From the NCBI GenBank assembly GCA_900541175.1, contig UQIT01000016.1:1-44606 (forward strand): 44,606 nt of DNA, read 5' to 3'. Origin of the DNA: an uncultured Collinsella sp. Its GTDB lineage: Bacteria > Actinomycetota > Coriobacteriia > Coriobacteriales > Coriobacteriaceae. Position 1 is the first letter of the stretch, and each line of letters begins with the position of its first letter. Shown in pieces: positions 32,452 through 41,114 of this stretch. Below the pieces are notes generated by a model, which did no database searches, was not told where the DNA came from, and worked only from the letters and a program-made list of their open reading frames with translations. A program made the position numbers and the translations under genes.

Positions 32452-33390
32452 ATGCCGACGTCGTTGACCGAACTTTTTTCGTCCGCCTGCCATTTGTGTC
32501 CGCGCCGTTGCGGTGCGGCGCGCGATGAGGGCGCGCGCGGCGTATGCGGTGCTAACGACACGCTCAGGGTGGCCCGCGCGGCGCTTCATATGTGGGAGGA
32601 GCCGCCTATCTCGGGCGAGGCCGGTTCGGGCACGATCTTCTTTAGCGGCTGTTCGCTTAAATGTATCTACTGTCAGAACCACGAGATCTCGACCGGCAAT
32701 TTTGGCCTTGAGATTTCGCCTGAGCGCCTGGTCGAGATTATGCTGGAACTGCAGGACCAGGGTGCCAACAACATCAATTTGGTGACGGCGACGCACTATG
32801 CGCACCTGTTGCCTGCCGCGATTGCCGCGGCACGGGCGCGCGGGCTGGTCATCCCAATCGTCTACAACACGAGCGGTTATGAGCGCGCGAGTGCCGTGGC
32901 GGCGCTGGGCGACCTGGTCGATATGTGGCTCACTGACTTTAAATATGCCGATGCCGGGCTTGCGCAGTCGCTTTCTCATATTAAGGACTACCCGCGCGTG
33001 GCCGTGTCGGGTCTGGCCCAGATGGCGCGCGAGATCGATCGCCGCGGGGGAGAGCTGGTGGATGAGGGCGGGCTCATGAAGCGCGGCATCATCGTGCGCC
33101 ACCTGGTGCTGCCGGGGCATGCGGATGACTCGTGCCGCGTGTTAGACCTGGTGTGGCAGACGGTGGGCGACGTGCCGATCTCGGTCATGAACCAGTACAC
33201 GCCCAATGCGCTCATGCGAGAGCAGGGCGGCGACCTGGCACGCGCCGTGACGCGCGAGGAGTACGAGCAGGTGCTCGACCATGCCGATGACCTGGGCTTT
33301 ACGACGATGTTTTGGCAAGAGGGCGGCGCTGTAGACGAGAGCTTCACCCCTGCCTTCGACACCACCGGTGTTCTTACCAGCGCAAAGTAG
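32452..33390 (+). CDS. Radical SAM protein (PFL-activase-like, PflX/YgiQ group)
   Basis: 312 aa. CHLCPRRC near the N-terminus (residues 13-20) gives a first cysteine set, and FFSGCSLKCIYCQNHEIS holds the radical-SAM CxxxCxxC cluster site. LVTATHYAHLLPAAIAAA and VYNTSGYE follow the fold of putative pyruvate-formate-lyase activating proteins. It likely makes a 5'-deoxyadenosyl radical; the target is unknown because no glycyl-radical enzyme is adjacent. ATG at 32452 with GGAG 9 bases upstream. Confidence 0.85.
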   Translation: MPTSLTELFSSACHLCPRRCGAARDEGARGVCGANDTLRVARAALHMWEEPPISGEAGSGTIFFSGCSLKCIYCQNHEISTGNFGLEISPERLVEIMLELQDQGANNINLVTATHYAHLLPAAIAAARARGLVIPIVYNTSGYERASAVAALGDLVDMWLTDFKYADAGLAQSLSHIKDYPRVAVSGLAQMAREIDRRGGELVDEGGLMKRGIIVRHLVLPGHADDSCRVLDLVWQTVGDVPISVMNQYTPNALMREQGGDLARAVTREEYEQVLDHADDLGFTTMFWQEGGAVDESFTPAFDTTGVLTSAK

Positions 33391-33399
33391 TGCGTTCGT

Positions 33400-33436
33400 C
33401 GATGATTTTTCTGGGACGGGGATTAAAAAATCATCG
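33400..33436. repeat. TCTGGGACGGGGATTAAA repeat, copy 2
   Basis: CGATGATTTTT (33400-33410) and AAAAAATCATCG (33425-33436) enclose CTGGGACGGGGATT. It matches 21081-21110. It follows the radical SAM gene by ten bases and could act as a terminator, though the stem is AT-rich. Confidence 0.7.
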
Positions 33437-33541
33437 AGAGGATCGCCTGTTCGAAAAGTTGCCAAAATAGCCGCGTCCCAAAAAGACTGGTTATTGGGCG
33501 TTGACAGTTGGCGAGCCGTAGGTAAAATATCAACTTGTCCT

Positions 33542-33614
33542 GGGGACGTAGCTCAGTTGGGAGAGCGCTGCCGTCGCATGGCAGAGGCCGAGGGTTCGAC
33601 TCCCTTCGTCTCCA
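33542..33614 (+). tRNA. tRNA-Ala (anticodon CGC)
   Basis: A complete 73-nt cloverleaf: acceptor GGGGACG with CGTCTCC, D-arm GCTC/GAGC, anticodon stem CTGCC/GGCAG with loop GTCGCAT (T33 then CGC), a 5-nt variable loop and TTCGACT in the T-loop. CCA is not encoded. It reads GCG codons. Confidence 0.92.
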
Positions 33615-33678
33615 CCCTTGGATTTGATAAGCCGCTGACATTGTGTCGGCGGCTTTTTTTAAAAGAAAGGGCTTTACC

Positions 33679-34137
33679 ATGGCCGAGCTTGAGTCCCAAC
33701 CATTGTCCGACGAGGAGCGCGCTGAGTTGGAAGAGCTCCGCGCTGAGAAGGCCCGCCGCGAGGCTCGGGAAGAGGCCCGTCGCGAGCGCGAGGAGCTGGC
33801 TGCCCTGCGTGCCGAGCGTACGAAGGCCGAGGAGGCCGCCGCGAACGCCGCATCCGCATCGGCGCCCGCGCCCGCTCCCAAGCCCGCTGCTGCGAAGCCT
33901 GCACCTGCCGCGCCCAAACCTCAGCCTAAAAAGGCCGCTCGTCCCAAGTCCGTCGAGCCCAAGCTGAGCCGTGACGAGATGACCTTTGCCCAGCGCATGG
34001 TTACCTCCAAGGAGCCTACGGGCGAGAACGAGATCCCTGGCATGGCGCCGGCTCAAAAAATCATCATTGTCCTAGCCCTCATCGCGTTTGTCATCTTTAT
34101 GGGCTACACGATCCTGACCAGCATGGGCCTGCTCTAA
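33679..34137 (+). CDS. Coiled-coil protein with a C-terminal membrane anchor
   Basis: 152 aa, family not recognised. Residues 7-55 are a long charged helix rich in Glu, Arg and Ala with heptad-like spacing (likely coiled coil), then an Ala/Pro/Lys linker (about 56-95), a conserved-looking LSRDEMTFAQRMVTSKEP segment, and one hydrophobic helix near the end (IIIVLALIAFVIFMGYTIL), leaving only a few residues outside. This tail-anchored layout puts the body in the cytoplasm. AAAGAAAGG precedes the ATG. It lies 64 bases after tRNA-Ala. Confidence 0.7.
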   Translation: MAELESQPLSDEERAELEELRAEKARREAREEARREREELAALRAERTKAEEAAANAASASAPAPAPKPAAAKPAPAAPKPQPKKAARPKSVEPKLSRDEMTFAQRMVTSKEPTGENEIPGMAPAQKIIIVLALIAFVIFMGYTILTSMGLL

Positions 34138-34221
34138 CCGATTTGCATCGGGCGTCATGTCCGCATCCTCTGCTCTCGTCTAACCCTCAAATTCTGTACC
34201 ACACATCCGAAAGGTCGCCCC

Positions 34222-35727
34222 ATGGCTTTGACCGACATCTCGCACCCCACCGACATTGCAATGCTCACCGATCTGTACGAGCTCACTATGGCCCAGGGCC
34301 TGTGGGAGAGCGGCAAGGCCAATGAGCAGGGTTGTTTTACCGCGTTTTACCGCGACCATCCCTTTGGCAGCGCCTATGCCGTCATGTGCGGCACCGCCGA
34401 ACTGCCCGAGCTGGTCGAGAATCTGCGCTTTACGCCCGAGGACATCGACTACCTCGCCTCGCTCCAGGCCCCTGCCGGCGGCGCGATGTTCAAACCTGGA
34501 TTCCTCGACTACCTGCGCGATTTTCGTGCGCATGTAAACATCGACGCCGTGCCCGAGGGCGAGCTCGTCTTTCCGCGCGAGCCCATGGTGCGCGTCACCG
34601 GCCCCGCGCTGGAGTGCCAGCTGCTCGAGACGGCGCTGCTCAACATCGTCGGGTTCCAGACGCTTGTCGCCACCAAGACGGCGCGCGTGGTGCTCGCCGC
34701 CGACGGTCGCCCCGTGGCGGAGTTTGGCCTGCGCCGAGCCCAGGGTCCCGATGGCGGCCTGGCCGTTGCGCGCGCGAGCTACGTTGCCGGCTGCTCCTCT
34801 ACGTCCAATGTGCTCGCCGGCCGCCGCTACGGTATTCCCGTCTTTGGCACGCATGCGCACAGCTGGGTGATGAGCTTCGATTCCGAGCTCGAGGCCTTCC
34901 GCGCATTTGCCAAGTCGAGCCCCAAGAACTGTACGCTGCTCATCGACACCTACGATGTACGCGAGGGCTGCGAGCATGCCATTACGGTTGCCAAGGAGAT
35001 GGAGGCGGTGGGCGAGCGCCTGTCGGCTATTCGCATCGACTCGGGCGACCTCGCCAAGCTGTCCAAGTATGTCCGCGGCCGTTTTGATGCTGAGGGCCTG
35101 CCCTATGTGGGGATCTCGGTTTCCAACGATCTTGATGAGTACACGATTCAGTCGCTGCTCGACCAGGGCGCGCCCATCGACAGCTTTGGCGTGGGTACCA
35201 AGCTCGCGACCTGCTATGACCAGCCGGCGCTGGGCGGCGTGTACAAGCTTTCCGCCCGCCGTGCGAGCGAGGCAGATCCATGGACGCCGGTGGTCAAGCT
35301 CTCCGAGCAGCCCTACAAGCGCACGATCCCGGGTGTGCAACGCGTGCGCCGTTATTACGACGGCTTTGGCGGCCCGGTCTGCGACATGATCTACGACGAG
35401 GACCATCTGGCGGGGGAGGGCGCCGCGCGCGGCAATACCCTCGTGGCCGTGAATGATGCCGCCCTGGTGACTGACGTGTCCGAACTTGAGTATCGCGAGC
35501 TGCTGGTGCCGATCGTGCGCGATGGCGGTGCGGTGGCTCCGCGTGAGAGCATCCAGGACGCGCGCGAGCGCTGTGCTTGGGCACTCGATCATCTGGACGC
35601 AGCTTTCAAGCGCTTCCTGTACCCGCAGACCTATGTGGTGGGCATGGAGCAGGGCCTGGCTCAGGTGCGCGACGAGCTCGTGCGCAAGAACATGGCCGCG
35701 GCCTCTGCCTTTCCCTGGGCTCACTAA
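34222..35727 (+). CDS. pncB: Nicotinate phosphoribosyltransferase
   Basis: 501 aa. Joins nicotinate with PRPP to give nicotinate mononucleotide, entering the NAD salvage (Preiss-Handler) path. Marks: DLYELTMAQGLW at the N-terminus, EFGLRRAQGPDGG, GTHAHSWVMSF (active-site His), LIDTYDVREGCEHAI and IRIDSGDLAKLSKYVR near the phosphate site. The length fits the bacterial NAPRTase family. Starts with GAAAGG 9 bases before ATG. Followed by proB after 79 bases. Confidence 0.92.
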   Translation: MALTDISHPTDIAMLTDLYELTMAQGLWESGKANEQGCFTAFYRDHPFGSAYAVMCGTAELPELVENLRFTPEDIDYLASLQAPAGGAMFKPGFLDYLRDFRAHVNIDAVPEGELVFPREPMVRVTGPALECQLLETALLNIVGFQTLVATKTARVVLAADGRPVAEFGLRRAQGPDGGLAVARASYVAGCSSTSNVLAGRRYGIPVFGTHAHSWVMSFDSELEAFRAFAKSSPKNCTLLIDTYDVREGCEHAITVAKEMEAVGERLSAIRIDSGDLAKLSKYVRGRFDAEGLPYVGISVSNDLDEYTIQSLLDQGAPIDSFGVGTKLATCYDQPALGGVYKLSARRASEADPWTPVVKLSEQPYKRTIPGVQRVRRYYDGFGGPVCDMIYDEDHLAGEGAARGNTLVAVNDAALVTDVSELEYRELLVPIVRDGGAVAPRESIQDARERCAWALDHLDAAFKRFLYPQTYVVGMEQGLAQVRDELVRKNMAAASAFPWAH

Positions 35728-35806
35728 TTCCTTGGGCGGTAGGGGCGAGTCACGCTCCCTTGGCCGCCAGCTCGGCCGTTCGCTGAACAGTTGATTGGTT
35801 TGACGT

Positions 35807-36934
35807 ATGACGACTTCTTATAAAACGATGGTGGTAAAGATCGGTTCGTCCACGGTGGTGGGTGCCGATGGCAAGGTCAACCGCGCCTTTATCGGCGGAC
35901 TTGCCGATCAGGCCGCAGCGCTGCGCAAGCTCGGCTGGCGTCTGGTCGTGGTGAGCTCGGGCGCTATCGCCTGTGGCTATCCCGTGTTGGGTTTCGACCG
36001 CAAGCCGGTCGGCGACCTGCCGAGCCTGCAGGCCTGCGCCTCGGCCGGCCAGTGCATCATCTCGTCGGCCTACGACGAGGAGTTCCATGCGCGCGACCTG
36101 CTCACCTCGCTCGTGCTGCTCACGCGCCACGATACGGCCCGCCGCACGTCCTACCTGCACGCGCGCGACGCCCTGCTGCGCCTGGTTGAGCTGGGCGTGG
36201 TGCCGGTCGTCAACGAGAACGATACCGTCACCGTCGACGAGATCAAGTTTGGCGACAACGACACGCTGGCGGCGCTTGTGAGCTGCCTGGTTTCTGCCGA
36301 TCTGTGCGTGACGCTCTCGGACATCGATGGTCTCTATACTGCCAATCCGCATGAGGACCCCACGGCCGAGCTTGTTCCTGTCGTGCATAAGATCGATGCC
36401 AAGATTATCGCCTCGGCAGGCGATTCTTCGACTTCGGTGGGCACGGGCGGCATGATCACCAAGATTCGCGCGAGCCGCATCCTGATGACGGCGGGTATTC
36501 AGAGCGTGATTTGCTCGGGTGAGGAGCCCGATGCGCTCGTGCGCCTCGCCCGCGGCGAGGGCGTGGGCACGCTGTTCGATCCGCCGGCGGAGCGTCTGGA
36601 CATCGCACCCCGCAAGCTGTGGATCGCACTGGGCGACAAGGCGCATGGCTCGGTGACGGTTGATGATGGTGCTGCGAAGGCGCTGGTCAGCCGTGGCTCT
36701 TCCTTGCTTGCGGTGGGTATTCGCGAGGTCGATGGCCAGTTTGCCGAGGGCGATGTGCTCGATGTGTGCGATCCGAGCGGTATGGTCGTCGCCCGCGGTA
36801 TCGCCGAGGCCGATTCGGACGTGCTGGAACTTGCTGCCGGTCGCCGCCAAGACCAGATTGCCAGCAACCGCCTGCTGGCAGACCTGGCCGAGAAGCCGGC
36901 GATACACAGGGATAACTTGATCGTATTTGCATAA
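35807..36934 (+). CDS. proB: Glutamate 5-kinase
   Basis: 375 aa. First step of proline synthesis: glutamate to gamma-glutamyl phosphate. Amino-acid-kinase domain: VVKIGSSTVV, VVSSGAIACG, PVVNENDTVTVDE, KFGDNDTLAALV, SDIDGLYTANP and GTGGMITKIRAS. A C-terminal PUA domain follows (after about 270). The active-site residues look intact; proline feedback residues in this family lie around the EN/ND loops, also present. ProA follows at 38565 but is separated by a gene on the opposite strand. Confidence 0.93.
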   Translation: MTTSYKTMVVKIGSSTVVGADGKVNRAFIGGLADQAAALRKLGWRLVVVSSGAIACGYPVLGFDRKPVGDLPSLQACASAGQCIISSAYDEEFHARDLLTSLVLLTRHDTARRTSYLHARDALLRLVELGVVPVVNENDTVTVDEIKFGDNDTLAALVSCLVSADLCVTLSDIDGLYTANPHEDPTAELVPVVHKIDAKIIASAGDSSTSVGTGGMITKIRASRILMTAGIQSVICSGEEPDALVRLARGEGVGTLFDPPAERLDIAPRKLWIALGDKAHGSVTVDDGAAKALVSRGSSLLAVGIREVDGQFAEGDVLDVCDPSGMVVARGIAEADSDVLELAAGRRQDQIASNRLLADLAEKPAIHRDNLIVFA

Positions 36935-36978
36935 AGAAAGACAGCGCTGCGGATCGTTTCCCGCAGCGCTGTCTTTCT
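36935..36978. terminator. Strong inverted repeat after proB
   Basis: A 17-18-bp stem (36935-36952 with 36961-36978) around an ATCGTTTC loop, placed on the proB stop. The T-rich part lies within the stem (CTTTCT). Confidence 0.7.
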
Positions 36979-36980
36979 CG

Positions 36981-37015
36981 TGCCGGCACTTGGGGACGTT
37001 CCTTTTGTGCCGGCA
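36981..37015. repeat. TGCCGGCAC...GTGCCGGCA element
   Basis: Arms TGCCGGCAC and GTGCCGGCA surround TTGGGGACGTTCCTTTT. It shares GGCACTT.GGGACGT with the palindrome at 24668. It lies between proB and the hydrolase. Confidence 0.65.
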
Positions 37016-37033
37016 GGTGGGGACACCCCTTTG

Positions 37034-38452
37034 CTAGAAGATCCGGCGCAGGTCTCCGCGGTTGAGTGCTTCGTCGAAGAGGCGCTTGAACACCACGCTG
37101 CCGTGCAGGCCGTCGTGCTCGAACTCGTTGGTTACCCAGGCATGCGAGTTGCCCACGCGGCTGAGCGTGTCGAGCTGCAGGTCCGAATCCACGTACATGT
37201 CGTCGAAATACACCGCGGCCTGGAGCGGCACTTCGTTGCAGGCCAGGCGCTGCGGGTCGTAGATCTTGTCCCAGCTTGTGTCTTCCATCAGCAGGTCCAT
37301 GGCGGGCTTGAAGGGCTTGAGCTCGGGCATCTGCTCGAACATCCACGGGAACATGGCCTCGCCGGTAAACATGAGCGGGCGCGCGAGGGTGTCGAACTCG
37401 GTGCGGTGAGCCTTCTCTTCAGCCGCGGCCCAGCCAATGGGCATAGTGTCACCGTCGGCGTATATGAACTCCTGCAGCGTCCAGTACAGCGGATTCGTGC
37501 GCGTGTTGGTGCGCTCGAAGGCGCGCATCAAAAAGCTGTCAGATACCGAGGCGTTGCAGGTCAGCGTGCCGTCGCCATCAACAAAAGCGTGATCGATAAT
37601 CCAATGCATGCGTTCAAAGCTCGGCTTCATGCCAAAGTCGCTGCCCATGAGCTGTAGGCGCTCGACCGTCATCGGCGAGCCGTCGGGCAGCACGGGCTTC
37701 TGTGCCTCGAGCGCATCGGCCAGGGCTGCCACGCGCTCGACGTCGGCGGGGTAGCGGTCGTAATACTGCTGCGTCTTGGCGGCCATGCGCGGGAAGGTGT
37801 GCGCGTAGACCTCGCTGGCGCTCGCCGGCACGTGGGGGATGCCGCCGCAGGTAAAGCTCGCCGCCACGCCCTCGGGGAAGAGCGACAGATAGCTCAGCGT
37901 CAAAAAGCCGCCGTAGCTCTGGCCGAGCGTGACCCAGGGCTTGCCGCCAAAGCCCACCAGACGCAGGTACTCAAAATCGCGCACGATGGAGCCGGCGAGG
38001 TGGCGCTTGAGGAAGTCGGCCTGCGAGCGTGCTGTATCGGCGCCGGCGGCCGTTGCGCGATCGCCCAGTGCCTTGATCGTGCGTCCGTCCACGCAGCTAC
38101 TGCGTCCGGTGCCGCGCTGGTCGGGAAGGACCACGCGGAAGTGCTTGACGGCCTCCTCGATCCAGCCGTCGCTTGTAGGCGACAGCGGACGCGGGCTCTC
38201 GCCGCCGGGGCCGCCCTGCAAAAACAGGAGCAGCGGCAGATCGTCGTTGATGCGGTCAGGCGCGCAAACCACGCGATAGAAGAGCTTGATGCTCTCGGGC
38301 GCGCCGGCGATTGGTGCCGGCATAGCGCCGCGGCGCATGGTGCTGCCGACGGCCAGGAGCATCGGCTCCAGGCCGCGCCAGTCAAGGGGGACGTCGATGC
38401 TGTGGTCCTCGACATAAAGGCCGGGGACGTGGTACGAAGTGATGAGGGCCAT
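37034..38452 (-). CDS. Proline iminopeptidase-like alpha/beta hydrolase (S33)
   Basis: About 472 aa. Oxyanion motif FLQGGPGGESPR, VVLPDQRGTGRSS, nucleophile elbow LGQSYGGFLTLSYL (Ser), a cap domain in the middle and a late GNSHAWVTNEFEHDGLHG with the likely catalytic His. These S33 peptidases release N-terminal proline or other residues from peptides. It is longer than classic PIP (~310 aa) and matches the larger actinobacterial group. The ATG at 38452 has GGAAGA upstream. It sits, reversed, between proB and proA, so supply of proline from peptides is a reasonable guess. Confidence 0.8.
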   Translation of the reverse strand: MALITSYHVPGLYVEDHSIDVPLDWRGLEPMLLAVGSTMRRGAMPAPIAGAPESIKLFYRVVCAPDRINDDLPLLLFLQGGPGGESPRPLSPTSDGWIEEAVKHFRVVLPDQRGTGRSSCVDGRTIKALGDRATAAGADTARSQADFLKRHLAGSIVRDFEYLRLVGFGGKPWVTLGQSYGGFLTLSYLSLFPEGVAASFTCGGIPHVPASASEVYAHTFPRMAAKTQQYYDRYPADVERVAALADALEAQKPVLPDGSPMTVERLQLMGSDFGMKPSFERMHWIIDHAFVDGDGTLTCNASVSDSFLMRAFERTNTRTNPLYWTLQEFIYADGDTMPIGWAAAEEKAHRTEFDTLARPLMFTGEAMFPWMFEQMPELKPFKPAMDLLMEDTSWDKIYDPQRLACNEVPLQAAVYFDDMYVDSDLQLDTLSRVGNSHAWVTNEFEHDGLHGSVVFKRLFDEALNRGDLRRIF

Positions 38453-38564
38453 GTGAGTCTTCCGTTCGTTGCGGTGTTTCGGGTTGACCAATTCTACCGC
38501 CGCGGGCGAGGCCATGCGCAAATCGGCTACCATGGTTGCAAACTTCTAGGAGAAAGGGCCGCCC

Positions 38565-39851
38565 ATGTCGGTCGATATAGCCACGTATGTCCACGATCTT
38601 GCCGTTGCCGCCAAGGCAGCGTCGGCCTCGCTTGCCACGGCGAGCGATGAGCAGCGTCAGGAGGCCGTGCGCGCCATGGCCGCAGCACTGCGCAACGGTG
38701 TCGACTCCATCGTCGCCGCTAACGAGCTCGATATGTCCGCCGCACGCGATGCGGGCACTTCGGCCGGTCTGCTCGACCGTCTGCTGCTGACGCCCGAGCG
38801 CGTCGAGGGCATGGCCGCCGGCCTGGAAAAGCTCGCCGAGCTGCCCGATCCCGTCGGCCGCGTGCTCGACCACCGCGTGCTTGCGAGCGGTGTGGACCTG
38901 ACCCGCGTGAGCGTGCCGTTGGGTCTGGTTGCCATGGTCTACGAGGCGCGCCCCAATGTGACGGCCGACGCCGCGGGCATCTGCATCCGCACCGGCAACG
39001 CCTGCATTCTGCGCGGCGGCTCGCTGGCCTATCACTCGTGTGCCATGATCGCCGAGCTGCTGGCCGATGCGCTCGAGGCCAAGGGCTTCCCGCGCGAGGC
39101 CGTGTCGATGATCGAGTCCACCGACCGCGAGGCCACCGGCGAGCTCATGAAGCTCCGCGGTATCGTCGACGTACTCATTCCGCGCGGCGGTGCAGGCTTG
39201 ATCCAGCGCTGCGTGCGCGAGTCGCTTGTGCCGGTGATCGAGACGGGCACGGGCAACTGCCACATCTACGTGCATGAATCCGCCGACTTTGATAAGGCGC
39301 TCAACATTATCGTCAATGCCAAGACCCAGCGCGTAGGCGTGTGCAATGCCGCCGAGTCGCTGCTGGTCGACCGTGCTGTGGCAGATTCGTTTTTGCCGGC
39401 GGTCGTTGCCGTGCTGCACGACCACGGCGTACTGATTCACGGCGACGAGGCCACGTGCGCCGCATGCGCCGACGCTGGGCTTGCCGAGGGCGACAACTAC
39501 GTCGCCGCGACTGAGGAGGACTGGGGTCGCGAGTACCTGGCTCTCGAGATGAGCGTGAAGGTCGTGGCGAGCGAGGACGAGGCCATCGCACACATCAACC
39601 GCTACGGCACGATGCACTCCGAGGCCATCGTTGCCGAGGACACGGATGCTTGCGAGCGCTTCCTGGATGCGGTCGATGCCTCGGCCGTGTACGCCAACGC
39701 CAGCACGCGCTTCACTGACGGCGGCGAGTTTGGCCTGGGCGCCGAGATCGGCATCTCGACCCAAAAACTCCACGCCCGTGGCCCCTTCGCCGCCGAGGCC
39801 CTCACCACCTACAAATACAAGCTCCGCGGCACCGGCCAGGTCCGCCCCTAA
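38565..39851 (+). CDS. proA: Gamma-glutamyl phosphate reductase
   Basis: 428 aa. NADPH-dependent second step of proline synthesis, producing glutamate semialdehyde. Aldehyde-dehydrogenase fold with RVSVPLGLVAMVYEARPNVTADA, IPRGGAGLIQ, ETGTGNCHIYV, and the catalytic Cys in TQRVGVCNAAESLLVD; the C-terminus has STRFTDGGEFGLGAEIGIST. RBS GGAGAAAGG before the ATG. Shares a short divergent region (112 bases) with the hydrolase. Confidence 0.94.
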   Translation: MSVDIATYVHDLAVAAKAASASLATASDEQRQEAVRAMAAALRNGVDSIVAANELDMSAARDAGTSAGLLDRLLLTPERVEGMAAGLEKLAELPDPVGRVLDHRVLASGVDLTRVSVPLGLVAMVYEARPNVTADAAGICIRTGNACILRGGSLAYHSCAMIAELLADALEAKGFPREAVSMIESTDREATGELMKLRGIVDVLIPRGGAGLIQRCVRESLVPVIETGTGNCHIYVHESADFDKALNIIVNAKTQRVGVCNAAESLLVDRAVADSFLPAVVAVLHDHGVLIHGDEATCAACADAGLAEGDNYVAATEEDWGREYLALEMSVKVVASEDEAIAHINRYGTMHSEAIVAEDTDACERFLDAVDASAVYANASTRFTDGGEFGLGAEIGISTQKLHARGPFAAEALTTYKYKLRGTGQVRP

Positions 39852-39865
39852 ACCCCTCGTAAACG

Positions 39866-39906
39866 AAAACCACCACAAAGGTGCCTGTCCCCTTCGTGGT
39901 GGTTTT
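39866..39906. terminator. CCACCACAAAGG hairpin repeat, copy E
   Basis: Stem 39870-39902 with AAAA before and TTTT after; one stem position is T-to-C changed. It terminates the convergent proA and HD-domain genes. Confidence 0.85.
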
Positions 39907-39921
39907 AGGTGGCGTGGGCGG

Positions 39922-40521
39922 TTAGGCCTGGAAGGTATCGCGGTCGGGGGCGAAGGACTGCATGGCCGCGATGGTGCGGTCAAAGAGCTCGGGGAGCTCC
40001 CAGCCCAACATCTCGGCGCCCTGCGAAATCACGTCGCGCGAGCAGCCGGCGGCAAAGCGCTTGTCCTTGAACTTCTTCTTGAGCGACTTGGTCGTAAAGT
40101 CCATAACGCTCTTGCTCGGGCGCATGATGACTGCAGCGCCGATCAGGCCGGTGAGCTCATCGCAGGCAAACAGGATCTTTTCCATCTGCAGCTCGGGCTT
40201 GGGCAGCGAGGTGTTGAAGTCGGACGTGTGCGTCTGGATGGCGCGAATGAGCTCTGGAGACGCACCTTCGCCCTTAAGAATCTCGGCAGCATAGATGGTG
40301 TGGTTCATGGGGTCGTCCTCATGCTCCTCCCAATCCAGGTCGTGCAGCAGACCGACGATGCCCCAAAACTCCTCGTTCTCGGGGTCGAACTCGCGCGCAA
40401 AGTAGCGCATAGTGCCCTCGACCGTCTCGCCATGGGTGATATGGAACGGGTCCTTGTTGTGCTCGTTGAGCAGTTCGAACGCGCGGTCGCGGGTGATTCC
40501 GGCGGTAAGCGGCTCTGCCAT
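39922..40521 (-). CDS. HD-domain protein (HDIG-like phosphohydrolase)
   Basis: 199 aa. The HD signature is GLLHDLDWEEHED, preceded by HITHGETVEGTMRYFA (first His ligand) and followed by ...IRAIQTHTSDFN and ACDELTGLIGAAVIMRPS (final Asp). These ligands make a metal-dependent phosphohydrolase likely. The short family is close to HDIG proteins often annotated as hydrolases of unknown substrate. ATG with AGGAG upstream. Upstream gene CarD is separated by a terminator repeat. Confidence 0.82.
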   Translation of the reverse strand: MAEPLTAGITRDRAFELLNEHNKDPFHITHGETVEGTMRYFAREFDPENEEFWGIVGLLHDLDWEEHEDDPMNHTIYAAEILKGEGASPELIRAIQTHTSDFNTSLPKPELQMEKILFACDELTGLIGAAVIMRPSKSVMDFTTKSLKKKFKDKRFAAGCSRDVISQGAEMLGWELPELFDRTIAAMQSFAPDRDTFQA

Positions 40522-40575
40522 AGGAGACTCCTTGTGCTCGTGGGTATCGATAAGAATGAATACTACTAGAACAAG

Positions 40576-40616
40576 AAAACCACCACAAAGGTGCCTGTCC
40601 CCTTTGTGGTGGTTTT
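40576..40616. terminator. CCACCACAAAGG hairpin repeat, copy F
   Basis: Stem 40580-40612 with AAAA before and TTTT after. It follows the CarD stop on the minus strand and precedes the HD-domain gene start, so it isolates the two. Confidence 0.85.
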
Positions 40617-40628
40617 GGCGCGGTTGGG

Positions 40629-41114
40629 TTAGTTGAGGGCGGCTTGGGCTAGGCGGGCTTCGGCGGCCTCCTCGGTGACGCCCAAGGCCACGGCGAACTC
40701 CTCGATGGAGCGGCGCTTGGCTTCCTTGAGTACGCGCATGTAGTAGGAGCTGGGCTTTTTATCAGCTTCCTCGGCCTGGCGAATGCGGTACATCATGGTC
40801 TTTGCCACGCGGACCGTCTCGGGCGCGCCCAGCTTGAGCTGCTGCTTAAAGTGCGTCTCCTCAAGCGAGCTGTTGCGCTCGGTAAAGGTGTCGCACTCCA
40901 GCTCGTCATAGTGGCTCAGCAGGTGCTCGGCATCTTGCTGCGAGATGGCGGCGTGCAAACGGTCGGCCTGCGCCACGGGGTACATGAGGATCGTCTGCGC
41001 ATGTCCCTGCTTGGTCTCGAGCAGCAGCATGGGCTGCGGTGTGTCGTCCCTAAAACCGACGACGGTGCAGACTCCCTGGCCCGGATGAATGACGTGTTGA
41101 CCGATTGAGAACAT
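40629..41114 (-). CDS. CarD-family RNA-polymerase-binding regulator
   Basis: 161 aa. The N-terminal CarD/TRCF-RID fold reads MFSIGQHVIHPGQGVCTVVGF, the tudor-like part that binds the beta subunit; the C-terminal helical part (RKxxxEEFAVALGVTEEAAEARLAQA-like) contacts promoter DNA. CarD stabilises open complexes at rRNA and other promoters in actinobacteria. The ATG has GGAGGT upstream. Divergent from argS; single gene. Confidence 0.88.
   Translation of the reverse strand: MFSIGQHVIHPGQGVCTVVGFRDDTPQPMLLLETKQGHAQTILMYPVAQADRLHAAISQQDAEHLLSHYDELECDTFTERNSSLEETHFKQQLKLGAPETVRVAKTMMYRIRQAEEADKKPSSYYMRVLKEAKRRSIEEFAVALGVTEEAAEARLAQAALN

Noticed and set aside
9201..40612. CRISPR-like array from repeated ~33-bp units
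   Set aside because: The repeats are dispersed singly over 30 kb with genes between them and no regular spacers; no cas genes are present.
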